Shown here in pieces: positions 40,401 through 55,400 of a stretch of DNA of 64,000 bases (its first letter is position 1; each line of letters opens with the position of its first letter). The notes under the pieces were generated by a model that worked only from the letters and a program-made list of their open reading frames with translations, was not told the DNA's origin and ran no database searches. This stretch comes from Undaria pinnatifida. Taxonomy: Eukaryota > Sar > Phaeophyceae > Laminariales > Alariaceae. The position numbers and the translations under genes are program-made. Location: the NCBI GenBank assembly GCA_012845835.1, contig JABAKD010000017.1:5654651-5718650 (forward strand), read 5' to 3'.

Positions 40401-43400
40401 ATTAGTTCTGACTATACAGGCAGCACCAACGGCGTCGATGATATCTACACGTCATGCAAAAGCATCTTACCAGCAGGGGGGGGAGATCGGGGAACTCAGC
40501 GAGCCTTCCGTAGTCCGACCGGTAAGGTCCGTACGTGCGTAGCGGTACGCACCCTCCCCCCTCCTTTGCGGCCTCGACGTCGGCGATGCTGGCGGTCTCC
40601 GACCGGCGGAAGGAACTGACGACGTGCGTGACACCCAAGCAGGTGCACTCCCTGGTGTTTCGTCCAGATATCGGCCGTTGTTGTGAAGAATGTACAAGAG
40701 CATGGAGGGGTTTTTTTATTGTATAATTGAAACACTGTAGAAAGCCAGGCGGATTACGAACGGCTACGGGGGGAGTTGGTTTGGGAGAGATTAGCGGTGA
40801 TGGGCGTGTTAAACTCGTACACTCAAGTTAGACCTTGGCATATACGTCAACATCTGCAGATGTGCGGGGGCGCGAGTACCTCGGACTGACCGTGTGTCCC
40901 TGGAGCCGATGCCCACATCCTGGTATGATATCACCCACTATGTATATATGAGGTTTTATGGCGTGGCCTCAATTGTTAGTAAAGAGCCACCCCCGTTAGG
41001 GGGTTGAACCTTTTCGGCCAGACCTTTGGGTCGTTTCAGTGAGCTACGCAAGTGAGCGAGACTTGCGGGAGATTCTGGCATGACTTGCTATGGTATCTGC
41101 TTTAGGGCTATCCCATAAAAATATTTGTCGAATTCTGCGAGCTAGTGCCTTCAAAGCCATGTTTTGGTGAGATATTGAGCTCCTTATGCAAGCAGGTCAG
41201 ACACGCCCGCTGGGCTCCTGCCGCGGTTCATGGACCGGAACATTAGTCTGGGAATTCGTTATACCCTCACTAGATTCATTCTTTCTCCGTTTACTACATC
41301 CTTTGGAACATAACGCGTCTGCTTTCACTGTTGCTGACCTGACCTGTCCGTGAAAACTTGCGAGCAGAGTGAGGGGAACATCTGTCTTCGGTACTTGAAG
41401 CCTATTTCGCTTTCTGTTTGATATTCCCTAAAATATACCCTTTCAAACGCCCTTTCCGTTTCCGGACCCGAGCAGGCGGTTGTCCAGCCACGTATATCTC
41501 GAGCCGTAATGAAACAGCCGTCAGAAGCTTTCGAACGAAACGTGCCATGTTTTACCACTCGAGACGTACGAAAAGGATAAGCAGCTTTTTACTTTATGCT
41601 TTTACCTGGTTTTCGGCTCTTCTTTCCGGCGGTGTATCCTGACGATAGCCATCTTGTTCCAACCTCCTTCCGCCACCCGACGCCCACCCCCTCCTCCCGC
41701 CCGCCCCTCCTCTCTGTCCGACTTTTGCGCCGCCAGGTTGCGGTATTGCTGGAATACAGGAGTTTCCAGCCTCTTCAGCCCCATCTTCTTCCCCCCGCCT
41801 ACCGCGGTGGCTGTCGACATGCCCGTCTTAGCTGCGGTATTTCCGCCGATATCGCAACAATCCCCTTCGTCCGCTGAAGGCCCGATTCGACAAGTGTTCC
41901 GATTGGCCCATCTGCTGGTTCGGTGTTTACGTACCGTCTGCCCGGTATGGTCGGTGCTCTTGCTTCGTTTGGTCCATTCGGAAAGACTGGTTGGTCCATT
42001 CGGCTCGGTGTCTACCGGGGATGGAAACGAGACGTGGCGTTCAAGGCGAGCCTGGCCGATCGCGTCGTCTTCTGACAGCCGACGGGCATCCGGAGCGCTG
42101 CAGGCCGTTGCAGTTGATTTCACTGTATAATTTTCAGTGTATTCAGCCCGGTCGGTTCGTTCGTCCCGACCATCGTCTACGCAGGCCGGCAAGAGAGTGG
42201 GGTGTCGTTGAGAATGAGGTTGGTCGATTCCATCTTCTACTGCCACCGACGGCAACGCGTCGGATGTGCTAGCTGCTTGTGTTGCTGCTATAGTGATGTT
42301 GCCACCTGACCCTTTTCTGCCCGCGGGAAACGTTACAGACACTTGCCGGGGAGAGCGATGTAGGTCAATGTCGCCTTCTGAGAGCAGAGAAATATCGGTG
42401 GGGCTAGATGATGCTCTGGCGTCACTTATCGTGATGTTGGTGCCGGACTCACTCCTGTCTACGGCAGACGGATGCGATACCAGGCGTAAGGGGCAAGTTT
42501 GGTTGGCATCGTTACCGGGGAGCCATGACGCAGCGGTTGCGATAGCGTCTTCGCCACCGGTTAAGGTGGTGGGTGTGTTGCCAGCGCTATTCGGTTCTAC
42601 GGGAGACGCAAGCGAAACTTGCAGGTGAGAACGGAGCTGGTCGTTGTCGACCCCTGACAGCGATGCCGCACGCGGGGGACCAGCTGAGGCCACTACTTCT
42701 GTCGTGGTCACGGCGTTGGTGGAAGCTCTATTTAAATCTACGATGTCGTGTTCTGGGAGGCACGAGGTGGCAGAGAAGCTAGCGGGGACCCTCGTTCTTG
42801 ATGTAGCACTGGTAAAGCTTGACCCAGGTCCGTCTACGGGAGGAGGAAGAGAGCGGTGCCGATGAGGGCGAGGTTGGCCGATATCGCCTTCTGCGGTTGT
42901 CGACGACTCATGGTTGGTGCTAGCTGCAGTATCGATCGCGTGGGGGACCCGCGGCTCTATTTTGATGGTGTTGGTGCCGGGGCCACCTCCATCTGCTTGG
43001 GACAGCAAAAAACCAAGATGTTTATCACAAGGCTGGTCGATATCGTCTTCTGCCAGTGGCGACGAAGCTTCGATAGTGCTAGCGGTCTGCGGGCCTGATG
43101 ACGTCGTACTGTTGATGCCGGGACCGCTTCCGATGTCGTTAGAGTTCTCGCGAAGGCTGTGACTGGGGGGATGCACGATCGAGCGATATTGGTAGGGTTT
43201 GGCGACATTGTCAGGATACAATGTGGTGGCGGTGATGACACAAGAAGTGAGCAAGGGAGACAGGGAGTTGGGTTTCGAAGACAAAGTTTTCAAAGAGGAG
43301 AACTTTCGACCTTTATTGGTCTCGAGCGTGACAACGGCCGCAGCATGGAGGGCGGGGGCGATCGTGGATCCAAGGGTGGTAGAGCCAAGTGTTGGCTATG

Positions 43401-46400
43401 GAGAAATAGCGACGGCGTATAGGGACTACCCAGTTTGTTGTGTGACCGCCGTAGGGGTACCGGAGGCTCAAATAAAGGATCTCACCTTTCCAGTTCCGCA
43501 TCGCCGCTGGAAAAGAACCGCTTCACAGACGACGCCACAATGCTCCGTTCTGAAACCATCAATAGATGGGATGGTAACGCACCAAAATGAATAAACACCG
43601 AATGTCAAAATGGTATCGCGTCGAATGAAAACGTAGCTCATTCTTTTTGGGCAGAACGTGTTTCATCACTGATGATCGGTCAAGGTTCACATCGTATCTC
43701 GCGACGGGTTTATTTTATCGTGTGTGTTTGCTTCCTTTTCGCCTATTTTTGAACGCGGATCCTAAACAAGAATGAAGCCGAGAGACCTTTGGCTAGACCA
43801 TGTCAACATCGTTCCTGTACGCCTCTTTCCCGAGGCAGGGATTGCAGGTGGCGCGTTCCAAGATTGGAGCCGGAGTTTGTACAGTCCTTTGATTGTGACA
43901 TTGCACTTTCGTCGTCGGCGCTGGCACGAGTATTCCCCGTAGGTATCCGCGGAATACAATAGAACATGTACCCAGGACCCAACGGAGAATATATCAACCT
44001 TATCGGAAAATATGACAACATTATGTACGTCCCAGCTTACCCGGTACCGAATATGAGTTTCCCTGAGAGAGGAGGGAACCTGCCTCACCAACATGTACAC
44101 AAGCCGGTCGCCCCGGTGGCGTACCAGGATATCCTCGAGCCTGGTGTAAGTCAGTCTCTTGAGTTCGAATCCCCCCGAGTGTATACACGTGAAATTTGTT
44201 CGGAATCTTTCTTGTGCACAAATAGACTTGCGGAAAGCGCAAGAACGTGAGTTAGCAACATTCGATGAAAACTCGACGGGCAGTGGGATTGCTGAACCCT
44301 ATGCGCAAAAGGGACGACACCTGTGACCACGGCTTGTCCAGAAGTTGGAGAGTAGAAGCGTGAAAAAAACAAATCTTTAATGGTCATTGTAATACGCAGG
44401 GTCTGCTCTAGGTGGGGCTAAAGGTGAGACTTCGAGATTATTATTGTTGATTGATTAAGGGTAACATTTTCATTGTTCATTTGTTTCGGCCTTAGTCCTG
44501 CTCGCCTACTAATGGTTCAGACCGTATTTGTTTATACTTGATTCGTTGTAGGATTTTGCTAGTTCCGGGCAGTCTTAATCTTTGTATTTTATTAACCTCG
44601 CAACTCTGCCTTTAGTCCACACATGTGTGTCATCTACGTAGACAGCTTCAATGCTTGCATCCTTTTTTTGAAATGCACCCACGGTGGCGGTTTATACGCC
44701 ATAGCATTTCGGGTGTACACGCCTGGCAGCGCCAGCACGCCCCGTATTTTAGTTAACGGAACTCATTGCAACGAATTTTAACCTTTTTCTCTTCGTTTTT
44801 CGCGTTAGACATTCCGGTCACGCACGGCTAACTCACCGGTACTCATGCCGCAGGACTCGACGTTGCCGATGATCAGCGCCACCTCGCCGGGCCGCCCAGT
44901 CGACTCGGCGCCGATGATCGTGTCCTCCTCCCAGTCCCTGGTTTTCTCTTCCTCCATCAGACGGCCCCTATGCTGCAGCCACGCGGGATCTAGATCTTTG
45001 TTGGCGTCGGCCGCGCTCCCCGGAGTAGACGGGGAAATATGGCGCCCGCCTCTGAGCGATAAGTGAATAAACATTATCAGGTGCAGACAGTCCAAACCAT
45101 AAGAGCAGGGAGTGGATGCAAGTGACGCGGATCAGGGGATTCGTTTGAACGGGGAGGAGGCAGCGGGAAGAGGTCAGGGGGGAAGGAGGGATTGACGTCA
45201 CCGCACCATGGACCGTTGTAGCCCGGGGTGTGTGGCGGCGGGGGATTGCTCCCGTGCTATGGAGATAGGGGAGGGTCGCTTTGACATGGCTTCGGCGTGC
45301 GGGAAAAACGCGCGCTCTTCCTGCCGTGTGGACATCGGTTAGTGTGACTGAAAGGAAGCGACGGGGGCCCTGTGACACATTTTTCCTACTGTTGCGAGGC
45401 AACGGTCGGCATTCGGGGCAATACATACATAGAGAACATTGAGGCATTTGGCATACGCGCTCCTGATCACGTGGTATGATAGCGTTTGAGTCTCCATATC
45501 TTTTATCATTAGTTGTCGCCACTACAAGTGTGGCATCAACGCTGACATATGCACCATCCCTGCCTTGGAACTGAAGAAGTAAAATGATTGTAGGTATATA
45601 CATTTATTGGTCTGAAACATATCTTTGTGGATGAAAAATAGTACTCGGAGTACACAGGACGCTGTCACCCAAATTGGAAATAATTGGATTATTCATACGA
45701 CTAAGAGATTCCCACTGAAATTCCGGTCAAAGGGGTTACATCTTGCTTCATTTCCACATGCACACTTGTTCCAAAAGCTACGGAATGCTTCACACTATAG
45801 TTGGGTAAGATGCAGCTTAGCCCCCACCAATCCGCACATACCCAGTGTCTCCCGCGGTGGCTGACGCCCACCCAACGCCTTCCGTCCCAGCTTCCAAGTC
45901 CGGCACACCAAGCAGTCCACTCCCGGCCTGGTCCCCACCACCCCCTTCCGTCAACCCACCGCTACCGCTAGACGCCGTACGGACGAGATCGATCTCGGCC
46001 AACCCCCGCAAGCTGCTGGCGCGACTAAAGTCTGCAATCCTGGACCCACTACGGGACACCGCCACGTCACGAGACACGTTGGAGACGGCACTGTGGAGAG
46101 AGAAACGGTGGCCGGGCCACGAAACGTCCGTGCGGATCGGGATCTCGATCATGGGCCGCGCTTTTGGCGCGTGGATTTCCTGGAATAGCGCGGAGCGAGG
46201 GGACCAAAGCTACGTTAGGAGGATTTCTTCTGGGTTCACTTATTGCAGTGGCTCGTGGTCACCCGCGCGAGATGTCCGTTGCTATTGTTAAGCTTTTGTA
46301 TTGGTTTAGTTTTTCGACATAAGTCCGTAATGGGAAGATTAGCTAGGCTACGCCAAGCTAAAAGCCCAAAGTATAGTGGTAGTCAATAATATTTCTACGG

Positions 46401-49400
46401 TAACCCCGCCGAATTGGTTAATATTGAAACCGCCGGTTTTGATTCCAGCTCCCGGTCGTATCTCCTGAAATGCCGGGCCCCTTGCCACCCCCACGTCATC
46501 GCTCGACAGTCCCTTGAAGCGACAAAGAACATATACGAAGATCCATTTTTCATATCATCCTTTTTCATGTCGAGCGGCCACGGAAACGTTCGTGAGGGAG
46601 ATTCGCTTGTTTTGGCCGGAGTCTGTCGGAGAATAAGTCTTAAAAATGAGGGCACAGTCATGACTTTCGCGCGAGGCGTCTAACACTCGGTACACAAGTA
46701 GTGAAAATATGACTACCGCCCCCACGCCGTAGCCCCGATGGAGGCGAGAAGAAGGCGATGGGCGGTCACTTGTAGGTACGAGCCTGTCAAGGGCCATTAC
46801 AACGAGATGGGGGATCGATAAACAAGGGGCGCACTGCTGCGGTCGGAGAAGTGGTTCGCCTGGGCGCGAAACGTGTGTGCGGATCGGGATCTCGATCATG
46901 GGCCGCGCATTTGGTGTGCAGGTATTCTTGTACGAGTGAGATCTGCGGTGGGGTGTGGTCGGCTGGGTTGGGGTGAGCTGGGGTGGTATTGGAGAGTTTG
47001 TGGGGGGATCGGGTTCGGTAGGGTAGGGTGGGGGGGGGGAAGTAGATTGGGGTGGGATGGGGGGATCAGGTTGGGTGGGGTAGGGTAGAAAGCTAATCCT
47101 GTCAAGGCAAGACTAGGAGCGTTTACCCCTAGTGCCCTACATGATCTTGAAGATAGGCGTGCTTTGAAACAACCCACTGTGATTACACACAACATAGGCA
47201 GCTGCAAACACCACAGTAAGTTTTTTGGGGGGCATTTCACGATTAGCAGAACCGCATACCGATGACTGACTACGCGCACAGTTCACGTGAAGCCTGTGAC
47301 ACCGGAATTATAACAATCTTTAAACCTACGTGGGCGTGGGAGGGGCTCCAGCGGGGCGTGTCCTGGACAATCACGTCGTGTGAAGAGCATGTCGTGAAGG
47401 GATGGGCCAGCTCGCCGAACCTGCCGTCCCGGAGCGCGAACACATGCGTTATGGTTTGCTTGAGTCGTCAAACACGTGTCCGGGTTTTGTTGCATCAGGC
47501 AGCTCTGGCGGAATAAATTGCAAAAAATCGAGATTTTCGGTCGAATCTTTGGTTGCCAACGTTATGGACGCAGGTATACCGGTCAGTACAAGGTTACCGA
47601 CATTCATCTGATAAAATCATCCTATTTCACCCGTTAGACGACACATGCAGCGATACGTGGCGATCCCGATACCAATATATATATATATATGATTATGGCT
47701 GGAGAAAAAACAGCTCGGTGGTAATCCATGAGGGTATGGCACCCAAACGGGGTATTTTATTGGCGACGTGGCGATGGTCACGGTAGCACCATCGGCGGGG
47801 ACAACGGCGATGGATCTCGAAAAATTGTTGTGTTTTCGGAATGTGCAATGCTTGCGTCTCTGTGTCAAGCGGTGACAAGGTCGGGTTGGTCTCGCGATAC
47901 CCGGTGGAAATATCGGGGGAAGTCAAACCGACATTTTGTTGCTGCTGCTGCTGCTGCTACGTGTAGCTGACAGCGACGCGTGCCGACACGGCAGCGGGAT
48001 GCTACCGTGGACGCCTACAACCTATAGCTTTGCTGTATGTGCTTTGCGTTGGCCTCACTGCTATTTACGCCACGATTCACAGCAACAAGTGTACAATAAT
48101 GTTCTCCTTCGTGCCCTCTTCGTTCTGGGGTCGTCTTCCATCCATTCACGTAGGAAAACTACCTTGAACAGCTCTGCTGTTCGTTCGAATTTGATCATGC
48201 ATTGGAAACCTCCGGACGCTCTCTTACAGTTGATCGTGGTGCCTGCGCCGAATTAGTCGTTCAGCAGTAGAGATTGCACCTCGTTCTTCGCTGCTGAGCC
48301 CACAAATGTCACAGGCTGCACGCGGGGTGTTCAAGCAAGGATTCAGTCACGCTACCGGAAAACACTCTCGTCAGACGTGTGGTTCTACGGTAGCCCCCCC
48401 AACTTTTCTTTAACGAAATCGCCGGTTTTGAAACCAGCTCCTGGCCGTATCTCCCGAAATACGGTCCCCCTTACCACCCGGACGTCATCGTTCGATAGTC
48501 CTCCGCAAACAAAATAATATATGCAGATACTCTTTTCATAGCATCCTTCCTCGTGTCGAGCAGCCATGAAACGTTCGTTAAAGAAAACCGCTGGTTTTGG
48601 GGGGGGCTATCGTAGAATCAGTCAGACCAACCATCGTCAAATATCTACATGAGCTTTGTGAAATACCTTAGAAGTCTAAACGTATGAAAACGTCTTGCAA
48701 ATACATTACTTAGAAGGCCAGACTAGTCTATACATATGAGTACAGCCTGTCTATACCTGGCGCGGCTCTGTTTGAGCCAGAACACGTCACAGATTCTCTT
48801 AGGGTTTCCGGCGTGCTTCCATAGCAGCAGCATGTACTCGTCGTCCAGCATCACCCGGGTCGCCTGCGTGTACGGGTCCACCCTACAATCATCGCCAAAC
48901 ACGCAGCAAACGGCAAGCAAGTGAGATGAGTACAGCACAGAGCACATGGCCAACAGTATTTCTTGCGGTGATAATTGAGAACCGTGAAACACCATAGATA
49001 CAGGTACGGACACAACAAGGTGGCATCAAGGGAGCGCTGTTGTTTAGCCGTAATCATGTTGTTGCTTTTTCAAATTGTTAATGCATGGTCGAGGTTATCG
49101 CAAGTGCTTGTGAAAGCGACGAGGGAAATCGGTGACTACACCGCAACAACACGACGCGTGAGTATAATTGCGTCTGTCGTTCACGAACGTACTATACTCG
49201 GCAACTGCTTTGTTACAGAGATGATGATATCGCCAAATCCAGCCTTATCGACGTCCTTTTTCGACACGCGAACGCCTAGCATCAACTCCTCATATGCACT
49301 GCAAGCACGATCGCCGAACGGTCCGAGGCCTAACCCAGAAGCATCTCTGGATACATTGTGTCGCCGATGACGAGTGGTGCGATGGGAGTAACACATTAAT

Positions 49401-52400
49401 ATCGTAAGAATAGTGTTGGTTGTAGGGTTTCATTTGTTGAGGAACAGCGCATGCTCGGAGTAATTCGATTTGTGCTTTACAGCACGATCTTTAATTCTGG
49501 CACTGGGAGTGTTCACCGAGCTTCCGGCATCGCCGTTTCTCAGCATCAATGTTTGAGTGAGCTCGAGAGGCTCTGGTCGAGTGCGGTACGTCAAACAGGG
49601 CGGGAGCTACCTCTATTGTGGGACGTGTATCGGGCGCTGTTCTTAGTTATCTTTGTGTCTATGCATGCCGCACACGTATTTATAGATATTTTCGCCATCC
49701 GACAAAGTGCAGCAAAATACTTGAACCGACACGTTCTATGTTAGACGCGTGCTACGACAGAGGTAGCACTTTTGGTTTCAAATGCTTTCTAAATATCGGA
49801 GCTCCTTACGCAAAATCGTCGGAAATGCGCCGTTTCTTTTTGGCATGGTTCTCGGCCTATACCTAGGACACGGAATTTTTCATCCGCGATAAAGCAGATC
49901 TATTGTTTTCAAAATCAGCTCTTGGGATTATGAAGGACATGTCTTAACCTCGTACAGCGAGGAGTAGAATTAGAAAAAAAAGAGTGGTGCACCTTCATCG
50001 TAGCACGCTTCGTTAAAGGTGAAAGCTCTCTCTTTATGAGGCTCCGAGCACGACCAGCTGCACACCCCTCACTCCCGAACACATTTCAAGAAGATATGAT
50101 CAGCCTGATGCACAATCCCATGACCTCGGCATACTACGATCTCGTGCTTAAAAAATAACAATGGCCTTCGAAGGACTGTACTTTAAGGAGCCCAGGTATT
50201 CAGAACATGTTTGAGCCCAACATTTCTACCTCAATCGCACCACTCTAGCCGACGTACGTCGAACACCAACTCCAACGCACGTGTACACACAGAATACTCG
50301 AACACATGCACGTGCATAATTAGTCTTACACGCGCGCACACGAAAATTATGTCAGGTATACATTTGCAAATACCACAGGCTGAATCTTCAACCAGGTAGG
50401 AAGGCGAAACTCTCCATCGGTACGGGTTATTAAATCCCGCGCCTACTTTTCCGAGACCGCAAAAACGTGAAACCCCAAGAGGTCAACCACGACTACATCC
50501 TCTCGTGCGACTTTCTTAGGTTTGGCCCAAGCTTTGGTTTGGGGAGGGGGGGGGGGTCATTGCTGAGAAGCGGCCACTCTCGATAGCGGATATGTAGCAA
50601 CCTCCAAAACGTTCTTCAACAATGTTTTCGTTGGCGCATACTTGGTATATGTGTGTAAAACAACACAACTCCCCCGGTGATCGCAAACCCGAAAAACAGA
50701 GAATGCGACAAGCGCGAGCGTCTTGATCTAAGCCGCCGGAACGGCGGCCCGAGCAGTGACCTTCCTACCGTAGCATTGGACTTTCGTTTTCCCCCACCTT
50801 CCCCTTGTCGCGCACCAGATCTTGTCCAGGATGTACCAGATCACGATCGGAGCGTTGAGGATCCAGACGTGGGGGTGCGTTTTCCGCCTAACGCTGTCCA
50901 CAAAAAACCCAGCTCCCAGGGCCTAACGACCAAGATATCAACGCAATAGGTTGCCGCGGAAATCCAACCAGATGAAAGGTCTGAACCCATCACCCGTCAC
51001 GTTTCGAAGAACATTACTCGGAACACATGCTGCGGTAGTCGGATGTCCGACCAAGGCTACGGCATGTTATAAGTGTGTGTTAGGGGTGATGTTACGGTGG
51101 TGTTATGATGATGTTACGATGATGTAGTGATGGTGTTATGGTGATGATATGATGATGTTAATACCCCGTTTTCACTACTGGACTTGATGTGTTCACCACT
51201 CGCACGACGGACTCTGTATCTCACTGAAGAAAATTCTTCAGGCGATTTGATTGGGGCGGCGTAGCCAACCATTAAACGTTGGCATTCATATCATAAAATT
51301 TCAAACAGGGCTCACGAGAGCGCAAAACCGCGAAGGAACAGGGCGGGGTCACTCGCGCACCAGAGTAATCCCGAACCACGGCAAGACGAAGTTCCCGAAC
51401 ATTAAACACCTCCCGTAGTTACGGTCCAAGGAAGGTGCACCTACTGGTTCCGAGAGGTTTCGCTTGGAGAGCTATCTATCCTCCACCCAGGCGCTGACCT
51501 CACGGATGAAAGTGCAACCCGGTGGAAAGTTTCATGGGACAAAAACAAAAAATAAAACAAGTGTACACGTAGTCAGTGATGTTGTCTCCACTTCCTCAGT
51601 GGAGGCGCCCTGTCATTCAGACCTTTCGCCTGACACGTGCTACGCTCTTATCGGAGAAAGATTCCGGGGGGCAAACGAAGCGGGATCCTTTTGCGGTAGT
51701 GATACTGCACTGGCAACAGGGTTGACGGGAAGCGGGCCGGTCGGTGATAGTACACCGCCATGTCCGCTGGTGGTCCTTCGGCAGGCTCGACCGCTATGTC
51801 AAATAGACAGCACGAAAACAATACGATTTTCAAGTGGACGGCACCACGTTTTGCGATAGAGATGAGTCGTTCTACGACACCCCCTGACTTTTCTTTAACG
51901 AAATCGCCGGTTTTGAAAACAGCTCCCGGCCGAACCTCCTGAAATACGGTGCCCCTTGCCACCCCGACGTCTTCGATCAATCCTTTTTGACAAACAAGAA
52001 CATACATGGAAAAGTTATGTTTTCACAGCATCTTTCCTCGTGTCGAGAAGCCGTGAAACGTTCGCTAAAGAACATCGTTGCTTTTTTGGGGGGCTAATGA
52101 ATCGTAGAACCAGTCAGGTGCCCCCGTCGTTTCCTGGGCCTACTTGCTTTTAAACTCTATACCCCGCCCAGCACCTAGTTATGTCAAGAATAACAGCGAA
52201 ATTCAATGAACGGACACAAGAGGCCAAGTGGAATAAAACTGTGATCTTTCGCAACAGCAACGACACTTTTCCGACTTAGGTTGAGTCTTCTGAGGCACGT
52301 CATTCGGGGAAAAATGGAGGCATAAAGCACGCGTCCGGCGGGCAAGGATTTGGAACCCATCACGCAGATCGTGGCCAGATCGAGACGCACGCCGTATATA

Positions 52401-55400
52401 TCACCCCCCCCACAAGGTGCCCTAGGAATGGTTTACGTGTACAATATCGGTATAACGTGCTCCCTTCACCGACGGAATCCTATCGAAGGAAAACACGCTT
52501 GAAATACGATTATAACACCCTCGAGCATCGAAATAAAATACCTGGAACACGCCTTCCGCCAGACTCGCTACCGCACGACACGAACATATGTGTTCCGGTG
52601 AGCAACTGTGTCACGCCACGGAATCAGCGAGAAAGCCATTTTCGGTCGCCGTGTGTGGCGAACCATGGCGACGGAGAAGTGTTACACTGTATTCCCCAGG
52701 CCCACGCTCTTGACCCCCTCACGGCCACCAATCTGAAAACTACCATTGCATCATTCCCGTTCCTCGCTGGTAACGAAACTGCCATTCTTAAATATGAGAA
52801 ACCGATTCATAGGGTATGCCCTCCCCTCTTCCCACCACACTACGTGCGTGGGACGTCCATAAATGTTTAACGTGCTCATCATTAAAATATTTCCCACCGC
52901 GTGAAGCATGACAAAGCCTCTCCTTATTCGCCCTGTACAGTCAGAAACTGACATGTGCCTGTCCTGATTCCCGTCCACTACAATTGCAACGTAACAGACA
53001 AACCTTCAGCAGTCAGAAAACGGCTCATACCGTGATATATATCTCACCGTATGAAGAACCATGGCGAGAGAGAAGTTTTTCCGTAGCACCCAGGCCGAGC
53101 GCGACAGGGGCATGAGAGCGCCGAAAATGACAGTCATCCAGAAGATGCGCCAGATATCGTCAACCCCCCACCGAGCCTCCATGTCCGCCGCGTTGAGGTT
53201 GCCTCCTGGGATGGGCACCTACAATCATTTCACGCATCCGACTGATCAGATCCGTATTGATGGTGCGTGTCGGACATATCATATCCTTGTTCGTGTTCTT
53301 AGTCGGGCGTATCACATCCTTGTTCGTGTTCTTAGTCGGACATGTCATATCCTTATCGATCATTCGTCCCACAGTGGTAGGGGTTCGCGTTTTGGACCAA
53401 ACCGGTCTGACGTGGACCTGTCGGTGAGTATGATCATGTTTCCGGTGCATTCCCCTTCGGGACTAGCGCATATGAACGTTGGCCGGGTTGCGCCAACGAA
53501 TGTCTTCGAAAGCCATGTTTCGGTTGATGATGTTGATATTGAGGTCATCATGTTAGGAGCACGGACGATATACATTCACCCATAGTGAGAGATGGCTCTC
53601 GCCGGGTATGTCGGACAGATCGTACCCTTGCTCTTATTCTTTGTCGGACAAATCAGATCCCGAATAGTGGTCTGTGTTGGGCACATCAGATTGTTGTTCG
53701 CGATCCGTTGGGGGCATAATTACTTGACGTCGGGCAGATCGGATCCTTGTTCACAATCTTTGCCGAACATAACGAATCCCTGTTGATAATCTATATCGGA
53801 CATATTGTATTCTTGTTTGTGGTATTTGCCGGACAGATCAGATCCCGATTTATGATGTGTGCCGGACACATCAGATCATTGCTCGTGATCTGCGTCCGAC
53901 AGAGTTTACTCCAAATCATGACGTACGACGAACAGAGCAGACCTCTATTCGCTATCAATGTGTTACAGAAAAAAATAGTGAAAATTGTCCCGCGATAGGT
54001 ACCTGCGAAACAAATGGCACCACCATACCACCTTTAAACGACAAGGTCCACCTACAAAGGCGTAGTGGCTACTTGAGCACAACGGTATCGACGCCCACGG
54101 TCTAGTGGGCATGTGAAGGCAGCAAATACGAACAGCGCAGCAGCACCACCACCACCACCAGAGCCTCGACTTTCCTCGAAAGCCTGCGACCCTGGCTCCT
54201 GGAATAGAGATTATATGTGAGATCCACGACGAGCCCCCAAACCCTAACGTGCAACAGTCATTCTACCGCAACTGCTGCGCCGCTGGGCGTATGAGCTCTG
54301 CCGTGCGTAGCCAACACGCTCGAGGGCTGTAAATTTCAAGCTTCAACGCCTGAGCATCTTTGGAAAACGACGCCAAATTCGTCATCCCTTCTCCAATGCT
54401 ACAGAGTAGACGCCCCGCTGTGCGTGCGACGGATCGCGTGGCATTGCGTCCAGATCAGATATAGGTCGCTCACTGACTGCTGTTTGTACCGAAGGCGCAC
54501 ATGTAATCGCGGTCAGAACCGACGTCAGCCGTGCGTTGACTGCTGTAAGAGCCCCAAGGCCGACGTTCACGGTCCACGAATGCTTTGGCAAAAAAATGTC
54601 ATGAAGTACAACTGCTAAACATTTTGGAGAGCCTCAAAATTTTGTTCGTCGCCATTATCATTGTAGGTGAACCGACGTTAGACGGCGAGAAGCTCACAAG
54701 TTCCGACGATATAGTGTTTGCATATAATTCCGTTGGAGGTCGGCGCGAAAGGAAGAGACATTCGTAGATATGAACAACACGAAACCAGCGGTGATTTAAG
54801 ATAGAAACCACGGTTAGTTCGAGAATTATTCCCGAGATGAAACGCGTGGTACGGTATAAGTGGCCCTCTTGGGCTTTTTTTCTCCCTGAACGACGAGCCT
54901 CTTGACACAAAGACCTGTCGGAATGTCAAATATTGCTTCGCAATACTTCATCTTTTTCATAATTAGACCATCTGTTCGTTCATAGAGTTGAGGTTTCAGT
55001 CTACTCAAAATCAGTGTGTGGGTGTACGCTACTAATAGTACAAACCTCCTCAAGTGAACCGCCTCAGAAAAAAAGAACGGGTGCACCTACTGGCTTTTCA
55101 TGCGTCTCGAGTACTCTCTACCAGGACTCAGGTGTGCACGACGGTGAAAACATTTTTTTTGACGCCACTTGTTGGTTCCTCTACTGGTACTAACGCGCGA
55201 AGATACCCTGCAGGGTTCAGACCATTTTGGAATAACTCTATGCGGGAGGAACTGCGTCGACTGAAGAAAACACGAGTTCAAACAACAATTTGTCACATCG
55301 GCCACGGCGAGGCGACCGGTCAATCCTAGAAAGGGACCACACGAGTAGATCGGTGGAGAATAATTTTGCGGGAAAATAATCACGCACACTTCAGGGTAAC